From Chloroflexi bacterium UBA5189 (lineage in GTDB: Bacteria; Chloroflexota; Limnocylindria; Limnocylindrales; CSP1-4), in contig DHWF01000030.1 in assembly GCA_002413045.1 (NCBI GenBank), positions 15,574 through 21,890 on the forward strand: a DNA stretch of 6,317 bases, written 5' to 3'. Position 1 is the first letter of the stretch. Each line of letters starts with the position of its first letter. The notes under the pieces are model-generated. The model saw nothing but the letters and a program-made list of their open reading frames with translations. It made no database searches and was not told the DNA's origin. The position numbers were made by a program, and so were the translations under genes. Shown in pieces: positions 1-5,127 of this stretch.

Positions 1-555
1 GACGCCGGCTCGGCCCTGATGGGCATCGGTCGGGCGTCCGGCGAGAACCGCGCCGTCGAGGCGGCCCGCCAGGCGATCGCCAGCCCACTGCTCGAGGTCG
101 ACATCGCGGGCGCCCAGGGCATCCTCTTCAATGTCACCGGCGGCGGGAACCTGTCGCTGTACGAGGTCACGGAGGCAGCGGAGGAGATCCGCGCGGCCGC
201 CGACCCCGAGGCGAACATCATCTTCGGGACAAGCTTCAACGAACGCCTCGGCGAGGAGGTGGCGATCACCGTCATCGCCACCGGCTTCGATGGCAAGCGC
301 CACGGGAGCGCGGCGCGGGTCTCCAGCGGCGCAACGAGTGACATGCCGGCCAAGGCACCTCGGGACTTCCTCGAGGAGCTCGAGCGCCAGCGCAGCTCGA
401 TGAACGAGACCGGCGTGCCCGATGCGCCCACAACGCGCACCGACGAGAACGGCTCGATCGCGGCTCGCACCGCCGTCGAGCCGGTCGCCGCTCGGCGCCC
501 GGCGTACGACGCCGACGACCTGGAGATCCCGAGCTTCCTGCGCCGCTCGAAGTAA
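1..555 (+). CDS. ftsZ: Cell division protein FtsZ, C-terminal part (5' end outside window)
   Basis: FtsZ is the tubulin-like GTPase that polymerises into the Z ring at midcell. The reading frame is open from base 1, so only the last 184 residues are present. They begin with DAGSALMGIG, the segment just after the T7 catalytic loop; the GTP-binding domain and the loop's aspartates lie upstream. Family blocks visible are RASGENRAVEAA (residues 11-22), ASPLLE (27-32), NVTGG (44-48), NIIFGTSFNERLG (72-84) and VTVIATGFDG-like VIATGFDG (91-98). Residues about 99-171 form a low-complexity, charged and Ala/Pro-rich linker. The tail DDLEIPSFLRRSK (172-184) is the conserved C-terminal peptide that in other bacteria binds partners such as FtsA, ZipA or SepF. 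The gene ends in TAA, 4 nt before the yggS-family start, so co-transcription is likely. Identification is secure. Confidence 0.97.
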   Translation, partial: DAGSALMGIGRASGENRAVEAARQAIASPLLEVDIAGAQGILFNVTGGGNLSLYEVTEAAEEIRAAADPEANIIFGTSFNERLGEEVAITVIATGFDGKRHGSAARVSSGATSDMPAKAPRDFLEELERQRSSMNETGVPDAPTTRTDENGSIAARTAVEPVAARRPAYDADDLEIPSFLRRSK

Positions 556-559
556 CGGG

Positions 560-1282
560 ATGCCGGCGGCGCCGGCGGTGAGCGATCGCGAAGGCCTGTC
601 GCTCGCGCGCGCGTCGATCCTCGAGCGCATCGGGGAGGCGGCGGTGCGGGTCGGCCGCGACCCGGCTGCGATCGAGATCGTCGCGGTTACCAAGACAGTT
701 GCGGCAGACCGAATCCGCGCGGCGATGGAGGCGGGCTTTTCGACCCTCGCCGAGAACCGCGTGCAGGAGCGGATTGCCAAGGCCGAGGCCGTCGACGGCG
801 GGCGCTGGCACCTCGTCGGGCCGCTGCAGTCGAACAAGGCCCGCCGCGCGATCGAGCTGTTCGAGATGATCGAGACGGTCGACTCGCTCGACCTCGCGCA
901 ACGCCTGAGCCGGATCGCGGGCGAGCTTCGACCGGCATCGCCGCTGCCGGTGCTGCTCCAGGTGAACGTCGACGACGATCCCGCGAAGGCCGGCTTCGAT
1001 CCAGCCGACCTCGAACGTGACCTGCCGGTGATCCTCGACCTGCCCGGGATCGCCGTCGACGGGCTGATGACGGTGGGCCGGCTCATCGAGACGGCGGCGC
1101 TCGCCCGGCCGACGTTCGTCGCGTTGCGAGCGCTCTCGGAACGACTCCGGTCGCGCCACGCCGGCCTTGGGCCGGCGCTGTCGATGGGGATGAGCGAGGA
1201 CTACCCGATCGCGGTGGAGGAAGGCGCGACGCTCGTCCGCCTCGGGCGTGCGATCTTCGGAGCGCGCCCCACCCTGGGCTAG
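560..1282 (+). CDS. yggS: YggS-family pyridoxal phosphate homeostasis protein (ylmE/PLPBP)
   Basis: This is a 240-residue protein of the YggS/PROSC family, fold-type III PLP-binding proteins that bind pyridoxal 5'-phosphate and buffer its supply in the cytoplasm; no enzyme activity is established for the family. The PLP lysine is expected at K45 in VAVTK. Other family blocks are AENRVQE (64-70; usually GENRVQE, so Gly is replaced by Ala), WHLVGPLQSNK (83-93), LLQVNVDDDPAKAGF (132-146), GLMTVG (168-173) and the C-terminal phosphate-binding part LSMGMSEDY...GATLVRLGRAIFG (207-234). The length matches the family's usual 220-250. The ATG at 560 is chosen because it starts just after the ftsZ stop and gives a normal N-terminus; GTG at 578 would also fit, and the frame stays open further upstream inside ftsZ. 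No Shine-Dalgarno motif is visible, so coupling to ftsZ translation is plausible. Confidence 0.95.
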   Translation: MPAAPAVSDREGLSLARASILERIGEAAVRVGRDPAAIEIVAVTKTVAADRIRAAMEAGFSTLAENRVQERIAKAEAVDGGRWHLVGPLQSNKARRAIELFEMIETVDSLDLAQRLSRIAGELRPASPLPVLLQVNVDDDPAKAGFDPADLERDLPVILDLPGIAVDGLMTVGRLIETAALARPTFVALRALSERLRSRHAGLGPALSMGMSEDYPIAVEEGATLVRLGRAIFGARPTLG

Positions 1283-1285
1283 ACT
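1280..1285 (+). promoter_or_regulatory. Candidate -10 hexamer for leaderless yggT transcript
   Basis: TAGACT fits the TAnnnT pattern of a housekeeping -10 element. It ends exactly 7 nt before the GTG at 1293, so transcription would begin at or next to the start codon. It overlaps the yggS stop codon (TAG at 1280-1282). The -35 side is weak: TTCGGA at 1256-1261 with an 18-nt spacer is the best candidate. The same layout recurs before the ABC ATPase gene at 2096, which raises confidence. Confidence 0.45.
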
Positions 1286-1292
1286 CGAGTCC

Positions 1293-1541
1293 GTGGGCGC
1301 CGCGTTCCTCGTCAACTTCCTGCGGTTCCTGCTGATCGGGCTGTGGCTGGTCATCCTCGCCCGGCTCATCCTGTCCTGGATCGATCCGGGCGGCCGCAGC
1401 CGCTTCGCGGCCTTCATCATCCAGACGAGCGAGCCGATCCTCGCCCCGATCCGGCGCCTGCTGCCGAAGACGGGCATGTTCGATTTCTCGCCGCTCATCG
1501 TCCTGCTCGTGCTGAGCATGCTCCTGCGAGCGGTCGGCTGA
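1293..1541 (+). CDS. yggT: YggT family membrane protein
   Basis: This is a small integral membrane protein of 82 residues in the YggT/YlmG family (COG0762). These proteins are linked by gene neighbourhood, and by chloroplast/cyanobacterial work on YlmG, to division or membrane/nucleoid organisation; the biochemical role is unknown. Two hydrophobic helices are visible, about residues 5-29 and 65-80, on either side of a polar stretch with the family signature RLILSWIDPGG (24-34) and SEPILAPIRRLLP (46-58), then FDFSPLIVLLVL (63-74). The family often carries one or two such repeats; this is a single-repeat version. GTG at 1293 is chosen because it places the first helix at the N-terminus and lies 7 nt after a -10-like TAGACT. 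An upstream in-frame GTG at 1248 would add a charged extension overlapping yggS. The gap to yggS is 10 nt. Confidence 0.9.
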   Translation: MGAAFLVNFLRFLLIGLWLVILARLILSWIDPGGRSRFAAFIIQTSEPILAPIRRLLPKTGMFDFSPLIVLLVLSMLLRAVG

Positions 1542-1555
1542 CGACCCGCGTCGGC

Positions 1556-1810
1556 GTGCGGCTCGTCCCGCGCGCGGGAGCGGATCGCATCGACGGGGTC
1601 GTCGACGGCGAGCTCCGAGTCCGGGTCTCCGCGGCTCCAGTCGACGGCGCGGCGAACGCGGCGCTCGAGCGCGTGCTCGCGGAGGCGCTCGGCATCGCGA
1701 AGGGTCGAATCCGACTCGTCGCGGGCGCCGCGAGTCGGCGGAAGGTGATCGACATCGACGGCGTGGACGCCGCGACGCTGCGGGTTCGCTGGCCGGGCCT
1801 CGATGTATGA
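1556..1810 (+). CDS. yggU: DUF167 (YggU) family protein
   Basis: This is a small soluble protein of the DUF167/YggU family (COG1872), whose function is not known. Family hallmarks visible from the GTG start are VRLVPRAGADRIDG (residues 1-14, normally QPRAS/QPKAS), GELRVRVSAAPVDGAANAAL (18-37, the core APPVDGxAN motif), LAEALGIAKGRIRLVAGAASRRKVIDI (41-67, the family pattern of VxKSxVxIxxGxxSRxK). The start is uncertain. No ATG, GTG or TTG lies in frame for a long way upstream of the GTG at 1556, which cuts the first beta strand slightly short. CTG at 1538 would restore that strand (adding TTRVG and giving 90 residues) and would overlap the yggT stop as CTGA. No Shine-Dalgarno motif helps decide. 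The order yggS-yggT-yggU matches the proteobacterial ygg cluster. Confidence 0.87.
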   Translation: MRLVPRAGADRIDGVVDGELRVRVSAAPVDGAANAALERVLAEALGIAKGRIRLVAGAASRRKVIDIDGVDAATLRVRWPGLDV

Positions 1811-1811
1811 T
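1806..1811 (+). promoter_or_regulatory. Candidate -10 element for tRNA-Val
   Basis: TATGAT is a good match to the -10 consensus TATAAT, in an otherwise extremely GC-rich stretch. It overlaps the stop codon of the DUF167 gene (TGA at 1808-1810). Transcription would start near 1818, leaving a leader of about 30 nt, rich in GC, to be removed by RNase P before the mature tRNA end at 1849. No convincing -35 hexamer is visible. Read-through from the upstream genes is also possible. Confidence 0.4.
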
Positions 1812-1848
1812 GCCCGCCCGCCGCTCCCCGTGAGCCGGCGGACCGCGG

Positions 1849-1924
1849 GGGCGATTGGCTCAGTGGTTAGAGCACGCGGTTCACATCCGCGGGGTCACTG
1901 GTTCGAATCCAGTATCGCCCACCA
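1849..1924 (+). tRNA. tRNA-Val (anticodon CAC), CCA encoded
   Basis: All cloverleaf parts fold without a mismatch. The 7-bp acceptor stem is GGGCGAT (1849-1855) with ATCGCCC (1914-1920). The D stem is GCTC/GAGC (1858-1861 with 1870-1873), around loop AGTGGTTA. The anticodon stem is CGCGG/CCGCG (1875-1879 with 1887-1891), with loop TTCACAT. The T stem is ACTGG/CCAGT (1897-1901 with 1909-1913), with the canonical TTCGAAT loop. The variable loop has 5 nt, the discriminator is A1921, and CCA is encoded at 1922-1924. The anticodon at 1882-1884 is CAC, which reads GTG, a frequent Val codon here. A separate GAC or TAC isoacceptor must exist elsewhere for the other Val codons. Confidence 0.97.
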
Positions 1925-1942
1925 TTCCTCGCCCGCTGATCG

Positions 1943-1965
1943 GCCGCCATCGCCGCGTTGGCGGC
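1943..1965 (+). terminator. Weak stem-loop downstream of tRNA-Val
   Basis: GCCGCC (1943-1948) can pair with GGCGGC (1960-1965) across an 11-nt loop, about 20 nt after the tRNA. There is no T-run after it, so a classic intrinsic terminator is not shown. Its position at the end of the tRNA unit is the main argument. Confidence 0.22.
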
Positions 1966-2028
1966 GTCACTTCGTCGGTCGCGTGCCCGTAACTACGCTC
2001 GTTCCCCAGCTCCATCGTCGCCTTCCCG

Positions 2029-2051
2029 CTCGCCACGGCTGAGCCGGCGAG
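2029..2051 (+). other. Bulged stem-loop in the tRNA to ABC gap
   Basis: CTCGCC (2029-2034) pairs with GGCGAG (2046-2051). Inside it, after a 2-nt bulge (AC), GGC (2037-2039) pairs with GCC (2043-2045) around a TGA loop, giving nine pairs. It ends 44 nt upstream of the ABC -10 candidate and has no following T-run. It could be a T-poor terminator, an operator-like site, or chance in GC-rich DNA. I see no gene in the rest of 1925-2108. Confidence 0.2.
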
Positions 2052-2095
2052 ATCCCGCTCGAGGTAGCGATTCCGGCGCAGGCGCGGTGGCTGGG

Positions 2096-2101
2096 TACAC
2101 T
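2096..2101 (+). promoter_or_regulatory. Candidate -10 hexamer for leaderless ABC export operon transcript
   Basis: TACACT fits TAnnnT and ends exactly 7 nt before the GTG at 2109, the first possible ATG/GTG/TTG start after an in-frame stop at 2040-2042. There is no Shine-Dalgarno motif in that gap. The surroundings (CTGGG before, CGA after) match those of the TAGACT before yggT. A -35 box is not convincing (TTCCGG at 2071-2076, 19-nt spacer). Confidence 0.5.
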
Positions 2102-2108
2102 CGAAGAC

Positions 2109-3074
2109 GTGTCCGGGATTGTTGCGTCTCGCCCGGCAGCCTCCCTCCCTGCGACCGCCGCCGTCGAGCTTCGGGGTGTCCATCGGAGCTTTGGCTCGGT
2201 GCACGCGGTGGACGGCATCGACCTGCGGCTCGAGCTCGGCGAGATCGCCGCGCTGCTCGGGCCGAACGGGGCGGGCAAGACCACCACGATCGACATGATC
2301 CTCGGCCTCGGAGCGCCAGACACCGGGACGGTGAGGGTGCTCGGTATGCAGCCGCGCGAGGCAATCTCGCGTGGCCTCGTCGCCGCCGTCCTCCAATCGG
2401 GCGGCCTGCTGAAGGACATCACCGTCCGCGAGACGGTCCGCCTGACGGCGTCGCTGTACGTCACGTCGCAGCCCGTCGACGAGGTGCTCGATCGCGCCGG
2501 CATCCTCGCGATCGCCAATCGACTCGTAGGCTCGTGCTCCGGCGGCGAGCAACAGCGCCTGCGCTTTGCCATGGCGCTGCTCCCGGACCCCGCCCTCATG
2601 GCGCTCGATGAGCCGACGTCCGGGATGGACGTCGAGGGTCGGCGGGACTTCTGGACGGCCATCCGGCAGGACGCGGAGCAGGGGCGAACGGTCCTCTTCG
2701 CCACGCACTACCTCGAGGAAGCTGACGCCTATGCCGATCGGATCATCCTCCTGCGCGAGGGGCGGATCGTGGCGGATGGCACCGCGGCCGAGGTCCGCAG
2801 CCTGTCGGCCGGCCGATCCGTCCGGGCGAACCTGGCCGGCGCGGACAAGGCGGCCCTCGCCGCCTTGCCGGGGGTTCGCTCGGTCGAGCTCCGCGGCGAC
2901 CGCGTCCTGATCCAGACCACCGACTCGGACGCGGTCGCGCGGTACCTGTTGACGGCCACCGCGGCGCACGACGTCGAGGTCGTCACGCAGAACCTCGAGG
3001 ACGCGTTCCTCGCCCTCACGAGCGACGAGCCCGGTCCCGCCGCGGTCAGGACCCCGGCCGGAACCGCCGCATGA
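2109..3074 (+). CDS. ABC-2 type exporter, ATP-binding subunit
   Basis: This 321-residue cytoplasmic ATPase powers a membrane exporter, with the following gene as its permease partner. All nucleotide-binding motifs are present. They are Walker A GPNGAGKTTT (51-60, Lys57), Q-loop Gln96 in VLQSGG, signature CSGGEQQRL (143-151, a variant of LSGGQ), Walker B LMALDE (163-168, catalytic Glu168), D-loop SGMD (171-174) and switch His200 in FATHYLEEAD. After about residue 225 there is a C-terminal domain of roughly 80 residues with NLEDAFLALT (295-304), typical of DrrA/CcmA/NatA-like drug and lipid exporter ATPases. GTG at 2109 is the first usable start after an in-frame stop at 2040-2042. The gene overlaps the permease start by 4 nt (ATGA), indicating translational coupling. 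The substrate cannot be inferred; drug, lipid or sodium export are all known for this group. Confidence 0.95.
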   Translation: MSGIVASRPAASLPATAAVELRGVHRSFGSVHAVDGIDLRLELGEIAALLGPNGAGKTTTIDMILGLGAPDTGTVRVLGMQPREAISRGLVAAVLQSGGLLKDITVRETVRLTASLYVTSQPVDEVLDRAGILAIANRLVGSCSGGEQQRLRFAMALLPDPALMALDEPTSGMDVEGRRDFWTAIRQDAEQGRTVLFATHYLEEADAYADRIILLREGRIVADGTAAEVRSLSAGRSVRANLAGADKAALAALPGVRSVELRGDRVLIQTTDSDAVARYLLTATAAHDVEVVTQNLEDAFLALTSDEPGPAAVRTPAGTAA

Positions 3075-3850
3075 ACCTCGACCGACTCGCGAACCGCGCC
3101 TCGCCGCCGCTCGGCGGCTTCAACCTCACGTTCCTCGCGATCGAGGTCCGGCGCCTGGTCCGCAATCGGCGGACCCTCCTGATCACGATCGTCGTACCGG
3201 TGATCCTGTTCGAGCTGTTCAAGGTGAACCGGAAGCTCGCCGCGGCGTCCTCGTCGGAGTTCGGGCCGGCGTTCTCGATGGTCGGGATCGCGGTGTACGG
3301 CTCGATGCTGGCTGCGTCAGCGGGCGGCGCTCGCGTTGCGATCGAGCGCGCCCTCGGCTGGAGCCGCCAGCTGCGGCTCACGCCACTCCGACCGGCTGCG
3401 TACATCGCCATCAAGCTCGTCACGGCGATGCTGCTTGGCCTCGTCTCCGTGGTCGTCGTGTTTGTACTGGGCGCGAACGACGGCGTCGACCTGCCCATCG
3501 CGACGTGGCTGACGATCGGCCTCCTGGCGTGGTTGACGTCGCTCGTCTTCGCAGCACTCGGCCTGTTTCTCGGGTACCTCCTCCCGTCAGAGAACGCGCT
3601 CCAGGTCATCGGGCCGCTGGTCGGCGTGCTCTCGCTCGTCGGCGGCCTCTTCATCCCCCTCAGCCTCATGCCAGATCTGGTCCAGCAGATCGCGCCGTTC
3701 ACGCCGACGTACGGCGTCGTGGAGATCGCCCGGTTCCCGCTCGTCGGTGGATCCTTCGACGTCCTCTGGCTGGTCAACGTCGTCGGCTGGACCGCGGCGT
3801 TCGGCGTCCTGGCGGCGCTCCTCTTCAGGCGCGACACGCGGCGAACCTGA
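3071..3850 (+). CDS. ABC-2 type exporter, permease subunit
   Basis: This 259-residue inner membrane protein forms the channel of the exporter driven by the ATPase just upstream. It has the ABC-2 layout: a soluble N-terminus with an amphipathic segment (LAIEVRRLVRNRRTLL, about 22-37), then six hydrophobic helices at about 38-50, 69-86, 113-134, 146-170, 177-198 and 231-252. The conserved cytoplasmic stretch ERALGWSRQLRLTPLRPAAY (92-111) lies between helices 2 and 3, and the re-entrant-type motif GGLFIPLSLMP...APFTPTYG (191-215) follows helix 5. Length and layout match the half-size permeases of two-gene ABC-2 systems, which act as dimers. The ATG lies in an ATGA overlap with the ATPase stop. 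In Actinobacteria such pairs often sit beside a DesK/LiaR-like two-component system; none is in this window. Confidence 0.93.
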   Translation: MNLDRLANRASPPLGGFNLTFLAIEVRRLVRNRRTLLITIVVPVILFELFKVNRKLAAASSSEFGPAFSMVGIAVYGSMLAASAGGARVAIERALGWSRQLRLTPLRPAAYIAIKLVTAMLLGLVSVVVVFVLGANDGVDLPIATWLTIGLLAWLTSLVFAALGLFLGYLLPSENALQVIGPLVGVLSLVGGLFIPLSLMPDLVQQIAPFTPTYGVVEIARFPLVGGSFDVLWLVNVVGWTAAFGVLAALLFRRDTRRT

Positions 3851-3852
3851 CG

Positions 3853-5127
3853 GTGACGGCGGCCCGGCGGCTCGTGCCCGCACTCCTTCGCGAGCCGAGC
3901 TTCCGTCGGTTCTGGTTCGGCCAGACCATCTCGATGTTCGGCGACCAGGTCACCGGCCTTGCCCTGCCCGTCGTCGCCGTCGTGTCGCTGGGCGCCGAGG
4001 CGACGCAGATGGGCCTGCTGGTCGCGGTCGGGCTGCTGCCGCACCTCCTGTTCTCGCTGCCCGCGGGCGTCTGGCTGGACCGGGTTCGGCACCGCCGCCG
4101 GCTGATGATCTTCATGGACCTGGGCCGAGCGCTGGCGATCGTGTCGATCCCTGTCGCGTTCTGGCTCCACTGGCTGAGCCTGCCGCTGCTCTTCGTCATC
4201 TTCTTCGCAGTCGGGACGCTGTCGGTCGTCTTCGACATCGCCTGGAACACCCTCTTCGTGGCGATCGCGAAGCGCGAGCAGTATGTCGAGGCGAACTCGC
4301 TCCTGAACATCAGCCGATCGCTGTCGAGCGTCGGCGGCCCGGCGCTCGGCGGCCTGCTCATCCAGGTCTTCAGCGCACCGATCGCCCTCGTCGCCGACGC
4401 GCTGTCGTTCGTCGGCTCGGCGTTCTTCCTGACCCGCGTCCATGCGATAGAAGCGCCGATCGAGCACGACCCGAGCTCGATCCGGAGTCAGCTGGCCGTC
4501 GGGCTCACGTTCCTCGTTCGCGACCCGATCATCCGCCCGAGCGTCCTCAGCGTCGCGACGATGAACCTCTTCAACTACGGCTTCCAGGGGCTGTTCGTGC
4601 TGTACGTGCTGAAGTACCTGCTGGTGGAGCCGGGCGTCCTCGGCATCGCGCTCGGCGTCGGCGCCGTCGGGTCGGTCCTCGGCGCGCTCATCTCCGCACG
4701 CGTCGGCCGGCGGATCGGCATCGGCCCGGCCTGGGTCGCTGGGTTGATCATTTTCCCGGCGGCGCTGATCCTCGTTCCGGTTGCCGGGCCGGACCTCCCG
4801 ATGGCGGCGATCCTGGCGCTGCTCTTCGCCGCCGAGTTCGTATCCGGGTTCGGCGTGATGATCCTCGACATCAACGGGAGCGCGATGCTCTTTGCCCGGA
4901 CGCCGGACCGCATCCGCGGCCGGGCCAATGGCGCCTTCCGCTTCGTGAACATGGGGGTCCGCCCGATCGGGGCGGTCATCGGCGGCGTCCTCGGCGGCGT
5001 CTTCGGTGTCCGCGAGACGCTCCTGGTCGTGACGGTCGCCCAGCTGCTCGGCGTCCTCTGGCTGATCGGCTCGCCGATCCCCGGGCTCAAGGACCTGCCA
5101 CAGCCTCCAGAGGAGGCGAGCGTCTAG
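3853..5127 (+). CDS. MFS_3-type efflux permease
   Basis: This 424-residue major facilitator transporter probably exports a small molecule using the proton gradient. It begins with the typical REPSFRRFWFGQTISMFGDQ (14-31) of the EntS/MefA-like branch, with Asp31 in helix 1. Motif A after helix 2 is recognisable as AGVWLDRVRHRRRLM (71-85). Helix 4-5 carries SLLNISRSLSSVGGPALGGLLI (149-170). A hydrophilic central loop (about 196-228) splits two sets of six hydrophobic segments. The second half has the motif-A-like stretch SARVGRRIG (281-289) and the family block PDRIRGRANGAFRFVNMGVRPIGAVIGG (351-378). The length is normal and no break is seen. GTG at 3853 follows the permease stop by 2 nt, so the gene is almost surely in the ABC operon; no Shine-Dalgarno is evident. 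The substrate is unknown. Confidence 0.93.
   Translation: MTAARRLVPALLREPSFRRFWFGQTISMFGDQVTGLALPVVAVVSLGAEATQMGLLVAVGLLPHLLFSLPAGVWLDRVRHRRRLMIFMDLGRALAIVSIPVAFWLHWLSLPLLFVIFFAVGTLSVVFDIAWNTLFVAIAKREQYVEANSLLNISRSLSSVGGPALGGLLIQVFSAPIALVADALSFVGSAFFLTRVHAIEAPIEHDPSSIRSQLAVGLTFLVRDPIIRPSVLSVATMNLFNYGFQGLFVLYVLKYLLVEPGVLGIALGVGAVGSVLGALISARVGRRIGIGPAWVAGLIIFPAALILVPVAGPDLPMAAILALLFAAEFVSGFGVMILDINGSAMLFARTPDRIRGRANGAFRFVNMGVRPIGAVIGGVLGGVFGVRETLLVVTVAQLLGVLWLIGSPIPGLKDLPQPPEEASV
5103..5117. terminator. Hairpin inside MFS 3' end, just past the aconitase stop
   Basis: GCCTCC (5103-5108) and GGAGGC (5112-5117) form a perfect 6-bp inverted repeat around a 3-nt loop. Read on the minus strand, it starts 6 nt beyond the aconitase stop codon, where a terminator would be expected. 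It lies in the MFS codons for the C-terminal Pro-Pro-Glu-Glu tail and is not followed by a T-run on either strand. GAGGC (5113-5117) could instead pair with GCCTC (5128-5132). Confidence 0.25.

Noticed and set aside
1248..1295. Upstream GTG at 1248 as the yggT start
   Set aside because: It would overlap yggS by 35 nt and add a charged, non-conserved extension; the GTG at 1293 fits the family length and the promoter spacing better.
272..1519. 415-codon minus-strand open frame opposite ftsZ, yggS and yggT
   Set aside because: It is an Arg-rich compositional shadow; the plus-strand genes it opposes all match known families along their length.
1897..1924. tRNA-Val 3' end as an attachment site for an integrated element carrying the export operon
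   Set aside because: I found no second copy of the tRNA 3' end, no integrase and no other mobile gene in the window, and the base composition does not change across the boundary.
1803..2042. Small plus-strand open frame of 79 codons running through the tRNA
   Set aside because: It reads straight through a perfect tRNA cloverleaf and shows no protein-like features.
2535..2561. Non-standard ABC signature CSGGE as a sign of a degenerate ATPase
   Set aside because: This position varies in ABC-2 exporter ATPases, and all catalytic residues (Lys57, Gln96, Glu168, His200) are intact.
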